Source: Streptomyces sp. NBC_01669 (GTDB lineage Bacteria > Actinomycetota > Actinomycetes > Streptomycetales > Streptomycetaceae). Taken from it: a DNA stretch of 64,000 nt. The stretch spans positions 6,842,501 through 6,906,500 of the forward strand of contig NZ_JAPEQG010000001.1 in the NCBI RefSeq assembly GCF_026339735.1, given 5' to 3'. A program made the position numbers and the translations under genes. The notes under the pieces were generated by a model, which had not been told where the DNA came from, ran no database searches, and saw only the letters and a program-made list of their open reading frames with translations. Below, piece by piece: positions 19,219 through 28,220 of this stretch (the stretch's first letter is position 1; the number at the start of each line of letters is the position of its first letter).

Positions 19219-20166
19219 GTGACGGCCGTCGAGTCCCGACCCGCAGGGGTCGCCTTGACTCCGAGCCCAGGGGGCCATCGCCCATTCGGGGCCCGTATCA
19301 AGGCATTCGTGGCACTGACCAAGCCGCGGATCATCGAGCTGTTGCTGATCACCACTGTTCCGGTGATGTTCCTGGCCGCTCAGGGTGTGCCCGACCTGTG
19401 GCTCGTACTCGCTACCACCATCGGCGGATATCTCTCCGCGGGTGGTGCCAATGCGCTCAACATGTACATCGACCGCGACATCGACGCGTTGATGGACCGT
19501 ACGTCGCAGCGTCCGCTGGTCACCGGCATGGTGAGCCCCCGAGAGTGCCTGGCCTTCGGTATCGCCCTCGCGGTGATCTCGACGGTCTGGTTCGGGCTGC
19601 TGGTCAACTGGCTGTCGGCGGCGCTGTCGCTGGGCGCGCTGTCCTTCTACGTCGTCGTCTACACGATGCTGCTGAAGCGGCGCACCTCGCAGAACATCGT
19701 CTGGGGCGGCATCGCGGGCTGCATGCCGGTCCTCATCGGCTGGTCCGCCGTGACCAACTCGATGTCCTGGGCCGCGGTCATCCTCTTCGCCGTCATCTTC
19801 TTCTGGACGCCGCCGCACTACTGGCCGCTGTCGATGAAGGTCAAGGACGACTACGCCCGTGTCGGCGTACCGATGCTCCCGGTCATCGCGTCCAATCGCG
19901 TGGTGGCCCGCCAGATCGTCATCTACAGCTGGGTGATGGTGGCGGTGTCGCTGCTGCTGACCCCGCTCGGCTACACCGGCTGGTTCTACACGGCCGTGGC
20001 GCTGCTGACCGGCGGGTTCTGGCTCTGGGAGGCGCACGGCCTGCAGAACCGGGCGAAGGCCGGGGTGTCCGGCGCCAAGCTCAAGGAAATGCGACTGTTC
20101 CACTGGTCGATCACCTATGTGTCGCTGCTGTTCGTCGCCGTCGCGGTCGACCCGTTCCTGCGCTGA
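19219..20166 (+). CDS. ctaB: Protoheme IX farnesyltransferase (haem O synthase)
   Basis: 315 residues and about nine membrane segments. It attaches farnesyl to haem B to make haem O for cytochrome oxidase. The prenyltransferase signature NMYIDRDIDALMDRTSQRPL is clear, as is the second Asp region (KVKDDYARVGVPMLP). The start could be GTG 19219 (MTAVESRP) or GTG 19213 two codons earlier; CAGGGG just upstream serves either. ctaA lies nearby on the opposite strand. Confidence 0.96.
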   Translation: MTAVESRPAGVALTPSPGGHRPFGARIKAFVALTKPRIIELLLITTVPVMFLAAQGVPDLWLVLATTIGGYLSAGGANALNMYIDRDIDALMDRTSQRPLVTGMVSPRECLAFGIALAVISTVWFGLLVNWLSAALSLGALSFYVVVYTMLLKRRTSQNIVWGGIAGCMPVLIGWSAVTNSMSWAAVILFAVIFFWTPPHYWPLSMKVKDDYARVGVPMLPVIASNRVVARQIVIYSWVMVAVSLLLTPLGYTGWFYTAVALLTGGFWLWEAHGLQNRAKAGVSGAKLKEMRLFHWSITYVSLLFVAVAVDPFLR

Positions 20167-20260
20167 CACCGTTTCGCTCCTGCCGACGGGCGGGGTACGT
20201 GGCCCATGCCACGTGCCCCGCCCGTCGCCAGTTGATCTACCCATCGGTAGCATCCGTTGC

Positions 20261-20620
20261 ATGGCAGACATGGCAGAGACCCAGCAGGTTGACGACAGCA
20301 AGCAGGCCGCCCGCGCGGAGCGCAGGGCAGCCAGGCTCGCCAAGCAGATCGGTGCCTTCGCCAAGGCGCACGGCGGCGCCGAGGGGCAGCTCGCCTACAT
20401 CGGGCAGATGGGCACCCGCATCGTGCTGGTCGGCGAGGACGGCGGCTGGGGCGACCTGGTCGCACCCTCGTACGCGGTCGCCGAGAGTGCCACCGCGAAG
20501 GCCGGGATCACGATGCACGAGTCCTTCGACGGAGAGTTCGCCGCCAAGGTCCGCACCGGCCCGTACGAGTGGACGCGGATGGCCGGGATCCAGGTCGGCG
20601 GCCCCTCCAACAAGGGCTGA
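20261..20620 (+). CDS. Conserved actinobacterial hypothetical protein
   Basis: 119 residues. A basic, alanine-rich N-terminal helix (about 12-40) precedes a compact domain (GAEGQLAYIGQMGTRIVLVGEDGGWGDLVAPSYAVAESATAKAGI). No signal peptide or membrane segment is seen and I do not recognise the family. ATG 20261 has a -10-like TAGCAT (20248-20253) at the distance expected for a leaderless transcript, but no convincing -35. The stop codon lies inside one arm of an 18-bp inverted repeat. Confidence 0.7.
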   Translation: MADMAETQQVDDSKQAARAERRAARLAKQIGAFAKAHGGAEGQLAYIGQMGTRIVLVGEDGGWGDLVAPSYAVAESATAKAGITMHESFDGEFAAKVRTGPYEWTRMAGIQVGGPSNKG

Positions 20621-20632
20621 GAGCCTGTCGGG
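20615..20632 (+). repeat. 18-bp inverted repeat, left copy
   Basis: GGCTGAGAGCCTGTCGGG begins at the last codon of the upstream gene (GGC TGA). An exact inverted copy is at 21890-21907. The two bracket a single amidohydrolase gene. Confidence 0.85.
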
Positions 20633-20727
20633 ACGTCTCCGGGCGCATCCCGCCGGGCAGGAGCAACACCTGACACCGGGGTCACCCGTTAGGACGGGTA
20701 CACACACGTCGTCGCAGGGAGCTCCGG

Positions 20728-21873
20728 ATGACCGACATACTGCCCGTGGCGGATCTGGTCGACCAACACTGCCACGGGGTGCTCCGCACCGAACTGGGCC
20801 TCGGCACCTTCGAGGCCCGGCTGGCCACGGCAGCGGGGACGCCCACGCCCGGCACCAGCTTCTTCGACACCCAGACCGGCTTCGCCGTACGCCGCTGGTG
20901 CCCTCCGCTGCTGGGTCTCGAACCCCACTGCCCACCGGCCCGCTATCTGGCCCGCCGCCGGGAACTGGGCGTCGCGGAGACCGGCCGACGGCTGCTCCGT
21001 GCCACCGGCGTCTCCACCTATCTCGTCGACACCGGGCTTCCGGGCGACCTCACCGGCCCGGCAGAGATCGCTGCCGCGGCCGGGGCCGACGCGGGCGAGA
21101 TCGTGCGGCTGGAGCCCCTGGCCGAGCAGGTCGCCGACACCTCGGGCACCGTCGAGAGCTTCCTCGCCGGCCTCGCAGCGGCCGTGCACACCGCGGCAGC
21201 CTCCGCCGTCGCCTTCACCTCCGCTGCGGCCGTACGCCATGGCCTGGAAGCCGATCCGGGACCGCCGGGGCCGGGCGAGGTGCGCGGCGCGGCCGGACGG
21301 TGGCTGGCGGGGCGGGAGGCGGAACGCCGGGCGGCGCGGACCGGTGCCGGCGGCCCGGGTACGCCGTGCGCGACCCCCGACGACCCGGTGCTGCTGCGGC
21401 ATCTGCTGTGGACCGCGATCGCCTGCGGGCGGCCGCTGCAGCTGCAGCTGCGCTCCACCGACCCCCGGCGGACGGCGGGATTCGCCGCCGCGACGGCCGG
21501 GCTCGGCAGCGATCTCGTACTGCTGCACAGCTATCCGCACCACCGGCACGCCGCCCAGCTGGCGAGCATCCATCCGCATGTGTACGCCGACGCGGGCGCC
21601 GCCCTGACCCGTACGGGAGCACGCGCCGCGGCCGTCCTCGCGGAGGTCCTGGAGCTTGCCCCGTTCGGCAAACTGCTGTTCTCCAGCGGCGCTCAGGGAC
21701 TGCCGGAACTGCATGTGGTGGGCGCGCGGCAGTTCCGTGAGGCGCTGGGCAGGGTGCTGGGCGGCTGGGTGGCGGACGGTGCGTGGTCGCGCACCGACGC
21801 CACGCGGGTGGCCGCGATGATCGCGTCCGGCAACGCGCGCCGGGTGTACGGGCTGGACCGGCGGCCCGCGTAG
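20728..21873 (+). CDS. Amidohydrolase-2 family metal-dependent hydrolase-like protein
   Basis: 381 residues. It shows a TIM-barrel amidohydrolase pattern: N-terminal metal-ligand motif VDQHCHG, central LLHSYPHHR, then KLLFSSGAQGLPELH and C-terminal IASGNARRVYGL, the usual end of amidohydrolase-2 enzymes. The substrate is not predictable; decarboxylases and lactonases belong to the family. The ATG follows GGGAG. An 18-bp inverted repeat sits on each side and the gene ends tail to tail with ctaA. Confidence 0.8.
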   Translation: MTDILPVADLVDQHCHGVLRTELGLGTFEARLATAAGTPTPGTSFFDTQTGFAVRRWCPPLLGLEPHCPPARYLARRRELGVAETGRRLLRATGVSTYLVDTGLPGDLTGPAEIAAAAGADAGEIVRLEPLAEQVADTSGTVESFLAGLAAAVHTAAASAVAFTSAAAVRHGLEADPGPPGPGEVRGAAGRWLAGREAERRAARTGAGGPGTPCATPDDPVLLRHLLWTAIACGRPLQLQLRSTDPRRTAGFAAATAGLGSDLVLLHSYPHHRHAAQLASIHPHVYADAGAALTRTGARAAAVLAEVLELAPFGKLLFSSGAQGLPELHVVGARQFREALGRVLGGWVADGAWSRTDATRVAAMIASGNARRVYGLDRRPA

Positions 21874-21889
21874 CAGGGCTCAGAGGTCA

Positions 21890-21907
21890 CCCGACAGGCT
21901 CTCAGCC
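21890..21907 (-). repeat. 18-bp inverted repeat, right copy, with terminator potential
   Basis: This is the exact complement of the 20615-20632 copy and starts at the stop codon of ctaA on the minus strand. With GGCTCAGAG just before it, it can form a 9-bp hairpin with one mismatch, so it may also terminate the converging amidohydrolase and ctaA transcripts. Confidence 0.8.
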
Positions 21908-22915
21908 GGCGGCTGCGGGCTCCGGCGTCTGGGCGGCGGGGGCGGGCACCGGGGCGGTCGCCCCCGGGCGCTCGCGCAGCGAGAGCATCACCCGCACGAC
22001 GGCGATCCACACCAGGCACGAACCGAGCATGTGCAGCCCGACCAGGATCTCCGGGGTGTCGGTGAAGTACTGCACGTACCCGATCACGCCCTGCGACATC
22101 AGTACCAGGAAGAGATCACGGGTGCGGTGCATCGGACCGACCGGCGCGTCGACGGCCTTCAGTACGAACCAGAGCGCGACCGTCAGTGCCACCACGACCC
22201 AGGCCAGGTCGGCGTGGAGCTGCGCGATCATCTTCCAGTCGAGCGGGATGCGGTGGACGTCGCTGGAGTCGCCCGCATGCCGTCCGGCACCCGTCACGAC
22301 CGTGCCGACGGCGATCAGCAGACCGGCCGCGACCGTCAGCAGCCAGGTCAGCTGCGAGACCGCCTTGCCGACCAGCGGACGCGGCTCGGCGTCGCCCTCC
22401 CGAACCCGCTGCCAGGTCACGACGGCGACCGTGAGCAGCGCGGTGGAGAGCAGGAAGTGCGCCGCGACGGTGTACGGGTTGAGGCCGACCAGCACGACGA
22501 TGCCGCCGAGCACGGCGTTGCCCATGACCACCCAGAACTGCGCCCAGCCGAGCCGGGTGACGCTGCGCCGCCACGGTTTCGCCGAGCGGGCGGCGATGAT
22601 CGCCCAGCCGACCGCCGCGCACAGCACGTAGGTGAGCATCCGGTTGCCGAACTCGATGGCGCCGTGGAAGCCCATCGCACTCGTCGCCGTCAGGGACTCG
22701 TCGGTGCACTTGGGCCAGGTGGGGCAGCCGAGACCGGAGCCGGTCAGCCGCACCGCACCGCCGGTGACCACGATGACGACGGCCATCACGACGGCCGACA
22801 TCGCCGCGCGGCGGACCGTCCGGGGGGACGGGGTCCAGCGTTCAGCGATGAAGAGGAGCGGGTTCCGCGCGGCTTGAGCGACTTCGGCTCGGGTCAGCTT
22901 GGGCACGCGCACCAT
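21902..22915 (-). CDS. ctaA: Haem A synthase (COX15/CtaA family)
   Basis: 337 residues with eight membrane segments. It converts haem O to haem A for aa3-type oxidase. The first external loop carries the family's cysteine pair (GLGCPTWPKC), and histidines in MGFHGAIEFGNR, TVAAHFLLS, AQLHADLAW and LVGLHMLGS are the expected haem ligands. ATG 22915 (MVRVPKLT) is preferred; an upstream TTG would add seven residues. It pairs functionally with ctaB 2 kb away. Confidence 0.93.
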   Translation of the reverse strand: MVRVPKLTRAEVAQAARNPLLFIAERWTPSPRTVRRAAMSAVVMAVVIVVTGGAVRLTGSGLGCPTWPKCTDESLTATSAMGFHGAIEFGNRMLTYVLCAAVGWAIIAARSAKPWRRSVTRLGWAQFWVVMGNAVLGGIVVLVGLNPYTVAAHFLLSTALLTVAVVTWQRVREGDAEPRPLVGKAVSQLTWLLTVAAGLLIAVGTVVTGAGRHAGDSSDVHRIPLDWKMIAQLHADLAWVVVALTVALWFVLKAVDAPVGPMHRTRDLFLVLMSQGVIGYVQYFTDTPEILVGLHMLGSCLVWIAVVRVMLSLRERPGATAPVPAPAAQTPEPAAAG

Positions 22916-22994
22916 CGTAAGCGGCGGCTTGTGCAAGCTTTCACGAGGGGGACGAGTTACCTCGAAACGTCATGCCGCACGTCGTCGCCGCCGG

Positions 22995-23762
22995 TCATTC
23001 CCAGCGGAAGAACTTTGCCGCCGCACTCAGCCCGAGCACCGCCCAGACCGCGAGGATGCCGAGATCGCCCCACGGCATCGAGGCGCCGTGCTGGAGCACG
23101 TCCCGCAGCCCGTCGGACAGGGCCGCGATCGGCAGCAGCCCCAGCACGGACTGCGCCGCGTCCGGGAACTTGTCCAGCGGCACGATGACCCCGCCGCCGA
23201 CCAGCAGCAGCAGAAAGACCAGGTTGGCGGCGGCGAGCGTCGCCTCCGCCTTCAGCGTGCCGGACATCAGCAGGCCGAGCCCGGAGAACGCGGCGGTGCC
23301 GAGCACGAGCAGCAGCAGGACGGCGAGCGGGTTGCCGTGCGGCGACCAGCCCAGCGCGAACGCGATCACCGTCAGCAGCACGACCTGCAGCACCTCGGTG
23401 ACCAGTACCGCGAGGGTCTTCGCGGTCATCAGCCCCCAGCGGGGCAGCGGTGAGGCACCGAGGCGCTTGAGCACGCCGTACCGCCGCTCGAAGCCCGTTG
23501 CAATGGCCTGGCCGGTGAAGGCGGTGGACATCACGGCGAGCGCGAGAATGCCCGGCGCCAGGAAGTCGACGGATCTGCCCGCGCCGGTGTCCACGATGTC
23601 GACGGCGCTGAACAGCACGAGCAGCAGCGTCGGAATGATCACCGTCAGGAGCAGCTGCTCGCCGTTGCGCAGCAGCATCCTTGTCTCCAGCGCGGTCTGC
23701 GCACCGATCATGCGGGGCAGCGGGGCGGCACCGGGCCGCGGGGCGTACGTACCGGCGCTCAT
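22995..23762 (-). CDS. ABC-2 type transporter permease
   Basis: 255 residues with six membrane segments and the ABC-2 signature region (GFERRYGVLKRLGASPLPRWGLMTAK). It is the membrane half of a DrrAB-like exporter with the upstream ATPase, whose stop its ATG overlaps (ATGA). The substrate is unknown; family members export drugs or lipids. Confidence 0.9.
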   Translation of the reverse strand: MSAGTYAPRPGAAPLPRMIGAQTALETRMLLRNGEQLLLTVIIPTLLLVLFSAVDIVDTGAGRSVDFLAPGILALAVMSTAFTGQAIATGFERRYGVLKRLGASPLPRWGLMTAKTLAVLVTEVLQVVLLTVIAFALGWSPHGNPLAVLLLLVLGTAAFSGLGLLMSGTLKAEATLAAANLVFLLLLVGGGVIVPLDKFPDAAQSVLGLLPIAALSDGLRDVLQHGASMPWGDLGILAVWAVLGLSAAAKFFRWE

Positions 23763-24685
23763 GCGCGCAGCTCCTTGCCGGTCAGTTCCAGGAAGACGTC
23801 CTCCAGGGTGTGACGCTCGACGGAGATGCCGTCGGGCATCACGCCGTGCTGCGCGCACCAGGAGGTGACGGTGGCCAGCAGCTGTGGGTCGACCTGGCCG
23901 GTGATGCGGTACGTGCCGGTGGTGGGCTCGGCCGCCTGCGTGCCGTCGGGCAGCGCCTTCAGCAGCGAGCCGAGGTCGAGACCGGGGCGGCCGGTGAAGC
24001 GCAGGGTGTTCTCCGCGCCGTCGCGGCACAGCAGTTCCGGGCTGCCCTGAGCGATGACCCGGCCCGCGTCGATGATGGCGACATCGTCGGCGAGCGCCTC
24101 GGCCTCGTCCATGAAGTGGGTGGTGAGGACGACCGACACGCCGTCGGCGCGCAGCTCCCGTACGAGATCCCAGGTGGAGCGGCGGGCCTGCGGGTCGAGG
24201 CCCGCGGTCGGCTCGTCCAGGAACACCAGCTCGGGGCGGCCGACGACGGCCATCGCCAGGGAGAGGCGCTGCTGCTGGCCGCCGGAGAGCCGGCGGTACG
24301 TCGTCCGGCCGCAGCTGCCGAGGCCGAGACGCTCGATCAGCGCGTCGACGTCGAGCGGGTGGGCGTGCAGTTTCGCCATGTGGCGGAGCATCTCGTCGGC
24401 GCGCGCTCCGGAGTAGACGCCACCCGACTGCAGCATCACACCGATCCGGGGGCGGAGCTCCGCGGCGTCGGCGACCGGGTCGAGGCCGAGGACGCGTACG
24501 GTCCCGGCGTCGGGGCGGCGGTAGCCCTCGCAGGTCTCGACGGTGGTGGTCTTGCCGGCGCCGTTGGGACCGAGGACGGCGGTGACCGCACCGGTGCGTA
24601 CGCCCAGGTCGAGGCCGTTCACCGCGGTCTTGGCGCCGTACCGCTTCACCAGGCCACGGATCTGCACGACCGGCTCGTTCTTCAT
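23759..24685 (-). CDS. ABC transporter ATP-binding protein (DrrA-like)
   Basis: 308 residues. Walker A GPNGAGKTT, signature LSGGQQQRLSLAMA, Walker B LVFLDEPTAGLD and the switch TTHFMDEAEAL are all intact. The C-terminal 90 residues form the extension typical of DrrA-type exporters. ATG 24685 (MKNEPVVQIRGLVKRYG) is the natural start. It is divergent from sufR across a short shared upstream region. Confidence 0.93.
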   Translation of the reverse strand: MKNEPVVQIRGLVKRYGAKTAVNGLDLGVRTGAVTAVLGPNGAGKTTTVETCEGYRRPDAGTVRVLGLDPVADAAELRPRIGVMLQSGGVYSGARADEMLRHMAKLHAHPLDVDALIERLGLGSCGRTTYRRLSGGQQQRLSLAMAVVGRPELVFLDEPTAGLDPQARRSTWDLVRELRADGVSVVLTTHFMDEAEALADDVAIIDAGRVIAQGSPELLCRDGAENTLRFTGRPGLDLGSLLKALPDGTQAAEPTTGTYRITGQVDPQLLATVTSWCAQHGVMPDGISVERHTLEDVFLELTGKELRA

Positions 24686-24785
24686 GGCCGGTAAGTCTAG
24701 GCAGCGGCCGGGCGGGCGAGTCCCCGGGGGCCGGATTAGGTAACCCTTAGTGACTAACTCCACCGTTGATCGTTTCGGACCGTGG

Positions 24786-24822
24786 TTGTCAGGGCCGGAG
24801 GAATTACGCAACAATGGCGTTG
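24786..24822 (+). promoter_or_regulatory. sufR promoter and palindromic operator, probably leaderless
   Basis: TTGTCA (24786-24791), an 18-base spacer and AACAAT (24810-24815) place the transcript start at about 24822, the G of the sufR GTG. The palindrome CAAC-N6-GTTG (24809-24822) covers the -10 and the start. This spacing matches the site I recall being reported for Streptomyces avermitilis SufR. Upstream, 24736-24757 has TTAGG and CTAA ends loosely like an iron box, which I do not trust. Confidence 0.65.
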
Positions 24823-25562
24823 TGAAATACCAGGGCGAGGCTCCGCAGGAGGAACTCGCGACCGGCGAGCGCTCGACGCGCAACCGGGTCGCGCGCTCCA
24901 TCCTGGACCACGGCCCGTCCACCGTCGCCGACCTGGCGAAGCGCCTCGGGTTGACCCAGGCCGCCGTCCGCCGCCATCTCGACGCCCTCGTCTCCGACGG
25001 TGTCGTCGAGGCCCGCGAACAGCGGGTGTACGGGGCGCGGACCCGCGGCCGTCCGGCCAAGGTGTTCGCCCTGACCGACTGTGGCCGGGACGCCTTCGAC
25101 CAGTCCTACGACAAGCTTGCCGCCGACGCTCTTCGCTGGATCGCCGAAACCGCGGGCGACGAAGCGGTCGTCGCCTTCGTCCGCGCCAGGGCCGCCGCGC
25201 AGTCGGTGGCCTACCGCGAGGCGATCGACGCGGCGGAGCCCGCGCAGCGCGCAGAGGCGCTGGCCAAGGCCTTGTCCGCCGACGGGTACGCTGCTACGGC
25301 GCGAAGCGCGCCCGGCCCTCAGCAGGGCGAGCAGCTGTGCCAGCACCACTGCCCGGTCGCCCATGTCGCCGAGCAGTTCCCGCAGCTGTGCGAGGCGGAG
25401 ACGGAGATCTTCTCCAGCCTGCTCGGGACCCATGTGCAGCGTCTGGCCACCATCGCCCATGGCGACGGGGTGTGCACGACGTTCGTACCGCGCGGCGGAC
25501 CCCCAACCGCACAGACCACCACATCAGCATCTGCAAGCACGGCCGGGAGGAACCCCGCATGA
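24822..25562 (+). CDS. sufR: SufR, iron-sulfur cluster-sensing repressor of the suf operon
   Basis: 246 residues from GTG 24822. An N-terminal winged helix (residues about 18-85, TVADLAKRLGLTQAAVRRHLDALVSDG) is followed by a cysteine motif Cys173-x3-Cys177-x12-Cys190 and a late Cys218, the pattern by which SufR proteins bind a 4Fe-4S cluster. With the cluster loaded, SufR represses suf. An upstream GTG at 24750 in the same frame would place the operator inside the gene, so 24822 is favoured. The stop overlaps the sufB ATG. Confidence 0.92.
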   Translation: MKYQGEAPQEELATGERSTRNRVARSILDHGPSTVADLAKRLGLTQAAVRRHLDALVSDGVVEAREQRVYGARTRGRPAKVFALTDCGRDAFDQSYDKLAADALRWIAETAGDEAVVAFVRARAAAQSVAYREAIDAAEPAQRAEALAKALSADGYAATARSAPGPQQGEQLCQHHCPVAHVAEQFPQLCEAETEIFSSLLGTHVQRLATIAHGDGVCTTFVPRGGPPTAQTTTSASASTAGRNPA

Positions 25563-26980
25563 CGCTCCCCACGGAGACTGCCCACCCTGAGCTCGAGGGT
25601 CTGGGTACGTACGAATTCGGCTGGGCCGACTCCGACGCGGCAGGCGCGGCGGCCAAGCGCGGCCTCTCCGAGGCTGTCGTACGTGACATCTCGGCGAAGA
25701 AGAACGAGCCCGAGTGGATGCTGAAGCTCCGCCTCAAGGGCCTGCGGCTGTTCGACAAGAAGCCCATGCCGAACTGGGGCTCGGACCTGTCGGGCATCGA
25801 CTTCGACAACATCAAGTACTTCGTGCGGTCCACCGAGAAGCAGGCGGAGTCCTGGGAGGACCTGCCCGAGGACATCAAGAACACGTACGACAAGCTCGGT
25901 ATCCCGGAGGCGGAGAAGCAGCGCCTGGTCGCCGGTGTCGCCGCGCAGTACGAGTCCGAGGTCGTCTACCACCAGATCCGTGAGGACCTGGAGGAGCAGG
26001 GCGTCATCTTCCTCGACACGGACACCGCGCTGAAGGAGCACCCGGAGCTCTTCAAGGAGTACTTCGGCACCGTCATCCCGGTCGGCGACAACAAGTTCGC
26101 CTCGCTGAACTCGGCCGTGTGGTCCGGTGGCTCGTTCATCTACGTGCCGAAGGGTGTCCACGTCGACATCCCCCTGCAGGCCTACTTCCGTATCAACACG
26201 GAGAACATGGGCCAGTTCGAGCGGACGCTGATCATCGTCGACGAGGACGCCTACGTCCACTACGTCGAGGGCTGCACCGCGCCGATCTACTCCTCGGACT
26301 CGCTGCACTCCGCCGTCGTCGAGATCATCGTGAAGAAGGGCGGCCGCTGCCGCTACACGACGATCCAGAACTGGTCGAACAACGTCTACAACCTGGTCAC
26401 CAAGCGGGCTGTGGCGTACGAGGGCGCGACCATGGAGTGGGTCGACGGCAACATCGGCTCCAAGGTCACCATGAAGTACCCGGCCGTCTACCTGATGGGC
26501 GAGCACGCCAAGGGCGAGACGCTCTCCATCGCCTTCGCGGGCGAGGGCCAGCACCAGGACGCCGGATCCAAGATGGTCCACATGGCGCCGAACACCTCCT
26601 CCAACATCGTCTCCAAGTCGGTGGCGCGAGGCGGCGGCCGTACCTCGTACCGCGGTCTGGTCGAGATCGGCGAAGGCGCCGCGGGCTCCAAGTCCAACGT
26701 GCTGTGCGACGCGCTCCTGGTCGACACGATCTCCCGCTCCGACACGTACCCGTACGTGGACGTCCGTGAGGACGACGTGTCCATGGGTCACGAGGCCACT
26801 GTCTCCAAGGTCTCCGAGGACCAGCTCTTCTACCTGATGAGCCGCGGTCTGACCGAGTTCGAGGCCATGGCCATGATCGTGCGCGGCTTCGTCGAGCCGA
26901 TCGCACGCGAGCTGCCCATGGAGTACGCGCTTGAGCTCAACCGGCTGATCGAGCTGCAGATGGAGGGTTCGGTCGGCTAG
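25559..26980 (+). CDS. sufB: Fe-S cluster assembly scaffold SufB
   Basis: 473 residues. SufB is the core scaffold of the SufBCD complex. It shows FASLNSAVWSGGSFIYVPKGVHVDIPLQ, YVHYVEGCTAP and the C-terminal SRGLTEFEAMAMIVRGFVEP in full. GGGAGG lies about seven bases before the ATG, and ATGA overlap couples it to sufR. The beta-helix region and family length are normal. Confidence 0.97.
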   Translation: MTLPTETAHPELEGLGTYEFGWADSDAAGAAAKRGLSEAVVRDISAKKNEPEWMLKLRLKGLRLFDKKPMPNWGSDLSGIDFDNIKYFVRSTEKQAESWEDLPEDIKNTYDKLGIPEAEKQRLVAGVAAQYESEVVYHQIREDLEEQGVIFLDTDTALKEHPELFKEYFGTVIPVGDNKFASLNSAVWSGGSFIYVPKGVHVDIPLQAYFRINTENMGQFERTLIIVDEDAYVHYVEGCTAPIYSSDSLHSAVVEIIVKKGGRCRYTTIQNWSNNVYNLVTKRAVAYEGATMEWVDGNIGSKVTMKYPAVYLMGEHAKGETLSIAFAGEGQHQDAGSKMVHMAPNTSSNIVSKSVARGGGRTSYRGLVEIGEGAAGSKSNVLCDALLVDTISRSDTYPYVDVREDDVSMGHEATVSKVSEDQLFYLMSRGLTEFEAMAMIVRGFVEPIARELPMEYALELNRLIELQMEGSVG

Positions 26981-27038
26981 CACAGCCTGATGACCGAATC
27001 CCCGACTTTTGACAGAGAAAGCGAGCACTACGACAGCC

Positions 27039-28220
27039 ATGGCTGAGGCTCAGAACATTCCGGCGGGGTCCACCACCACCGGGTCCATCGCGGTGGCCGC
27101 CGAGTCGACCGTCGCCACGCGCATGAGCGCGCCCCCGTCCTTCGACGTCGCGGACTTCCCGGTCCCGCACGGCCGCGAGGAGGAGTGGCGGTTCACGCCG
27201 CTGGAGCGGCTGCGCGGGCTGCACGACGGCACCGCCGTCGCGACCGGTGGCGCCGTCAAGGTCGTGGTGGAGGCCCCCGAGGGCGTCACCATCGAGACCG
27301 TCGGCCGTGACGACGCCCGGCTCGGCCGGGCCGGCACCCCGGTGGACCGCGTCGCCGCCCAGGCGTACTCGTCCTTCGAGCAGGCCTCGGTCATCACGGT
27401 CGCCAAGGAGGCCGTGCTCGCCGAGCCGATCAGGATCGCCGTGCACGGTGAGGGCGGTGTGGCCTACGCCCACCAGGTCATCGAGCTGGGAGCCTTCGCC
27501 GAGGCCGTGGTCGTCATCGACCACACCGGTGACGCGGTCGTCGCGGGCAACGTCGACTACGTCCTCGGTGACGGTGCGAAGCTGACCGTCGTCTCCGTCC
27601 AGGACTGGGACGACACCGCGGTCCACGCCGCTCAGCACAACGCGCTGATCGGCCGGGACGCGACCTTCAAGTCGATCGTCGTCACCTTCGGCGGCGACCT
27701 GGTCCGCCTCCACCCGCGGGTCTCCTACGCGGGCACCGGCGGCGAGGCGGAGCTCTTCGGTCTGTACTTCACCGACAAGGGCCAGCACCAGGAGCACCGC
27801 CTCTTCGTCGACCACAACACCCCGCACTGCAAGTCCAACGCCGTCTACAAGGGCGCGCTCCAGGGCGACGGCGCGCACGCGGTGTGGATCGGCGACGTGC
27901 TCATCCAGGCCAAGGCCGAGGGCACCGACACCTACGAGATGAACCGCAACCTCGTCCTCACGGACGGCGCGCGGGTCGACTCGGTGCCGAACCTGGAGAT
28001 CGAGACCGGCGAGATCGTCGGCGCCGGTCACGCCTCCGCGACCGGCCGCTTCGACGACGAGCAGCTCTTTTACCTGATGTCCCGCGGCATCCCGGCCGAG
28101 GATGCCCGCCGGCTCGTCGTGCGCGGCTTCTTCGCCGAACTGGTCCAGCATATCGGTCTGCCGGATGTCGAGGCCCGTCTGCTCGACAAGATCGAGGCTG
28201 AGCTGAAGGCTTCCGTCTGA
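27039..28220 (+). CDS. sufD: Fe-S cluster assembly protein SufD
   Basis: 393 residues. It is a paralogue of SufB in the SufBCD complex. It carries the SufBD C-terminal core (LFVDHNTPHCKSNAVYKGAL, then LMSRGIPAEDARRLVVRGFFAE). The ATG at 27039 is chosen over a TTG at 27009 because it begins MAEAQNIP ahead of the conserved FPVPHGREEEWRFTPL. Its stop codon is shared with the next start (TGATG). Confidence 0.95.
   Translation: MAEAQNIPAGSTTTGSIAVAAESTVATRMSAPPSFDVADFPVPHGREEEWRFTPLERLRGLHDGTAVATGGAVKVVVEAPEGVTIETVGRDDARLGRAGTPVDRVAAQAYSSFEQASVITVAKEAVLAEPIRIAVHGEGGVAYAHQVIELGAFAEAVVVIDHTGDAVVAGNVDYVLGDGAKLTVVSVQDWDDTAVHAAQHNALIGRDATFKSIVVTFGGDLVRLHPRVSYAGTGGEAELFGLYFTDKGQHQEHRLFVDHNTPHCKSNAVYKGALQGDGAHAVWIGDVLIQAKAEGTDTYEMNRNLVLTDGARVDSVPNLEIETGEIVGAGHASATGRFDDEQLFYLMSRGIPAEDARRLVVRGFFAELVQHIGLPDVEARLLDKIEAELKASV

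Noticed and set aside
19008..21740. 910-codon plus-strand frame across ctaB and the amidohydrolase gene
   Set aside because: The translation is Arg/Pro/Gly-rich nonsense and overlaps two recognisable genes in another frame.
24736..24757. DmdR-type iron box upstream of sufR
   Set aside because: Only the outer TTAGG and CTAA agree with the consensus, and the spacing is three bases too long.
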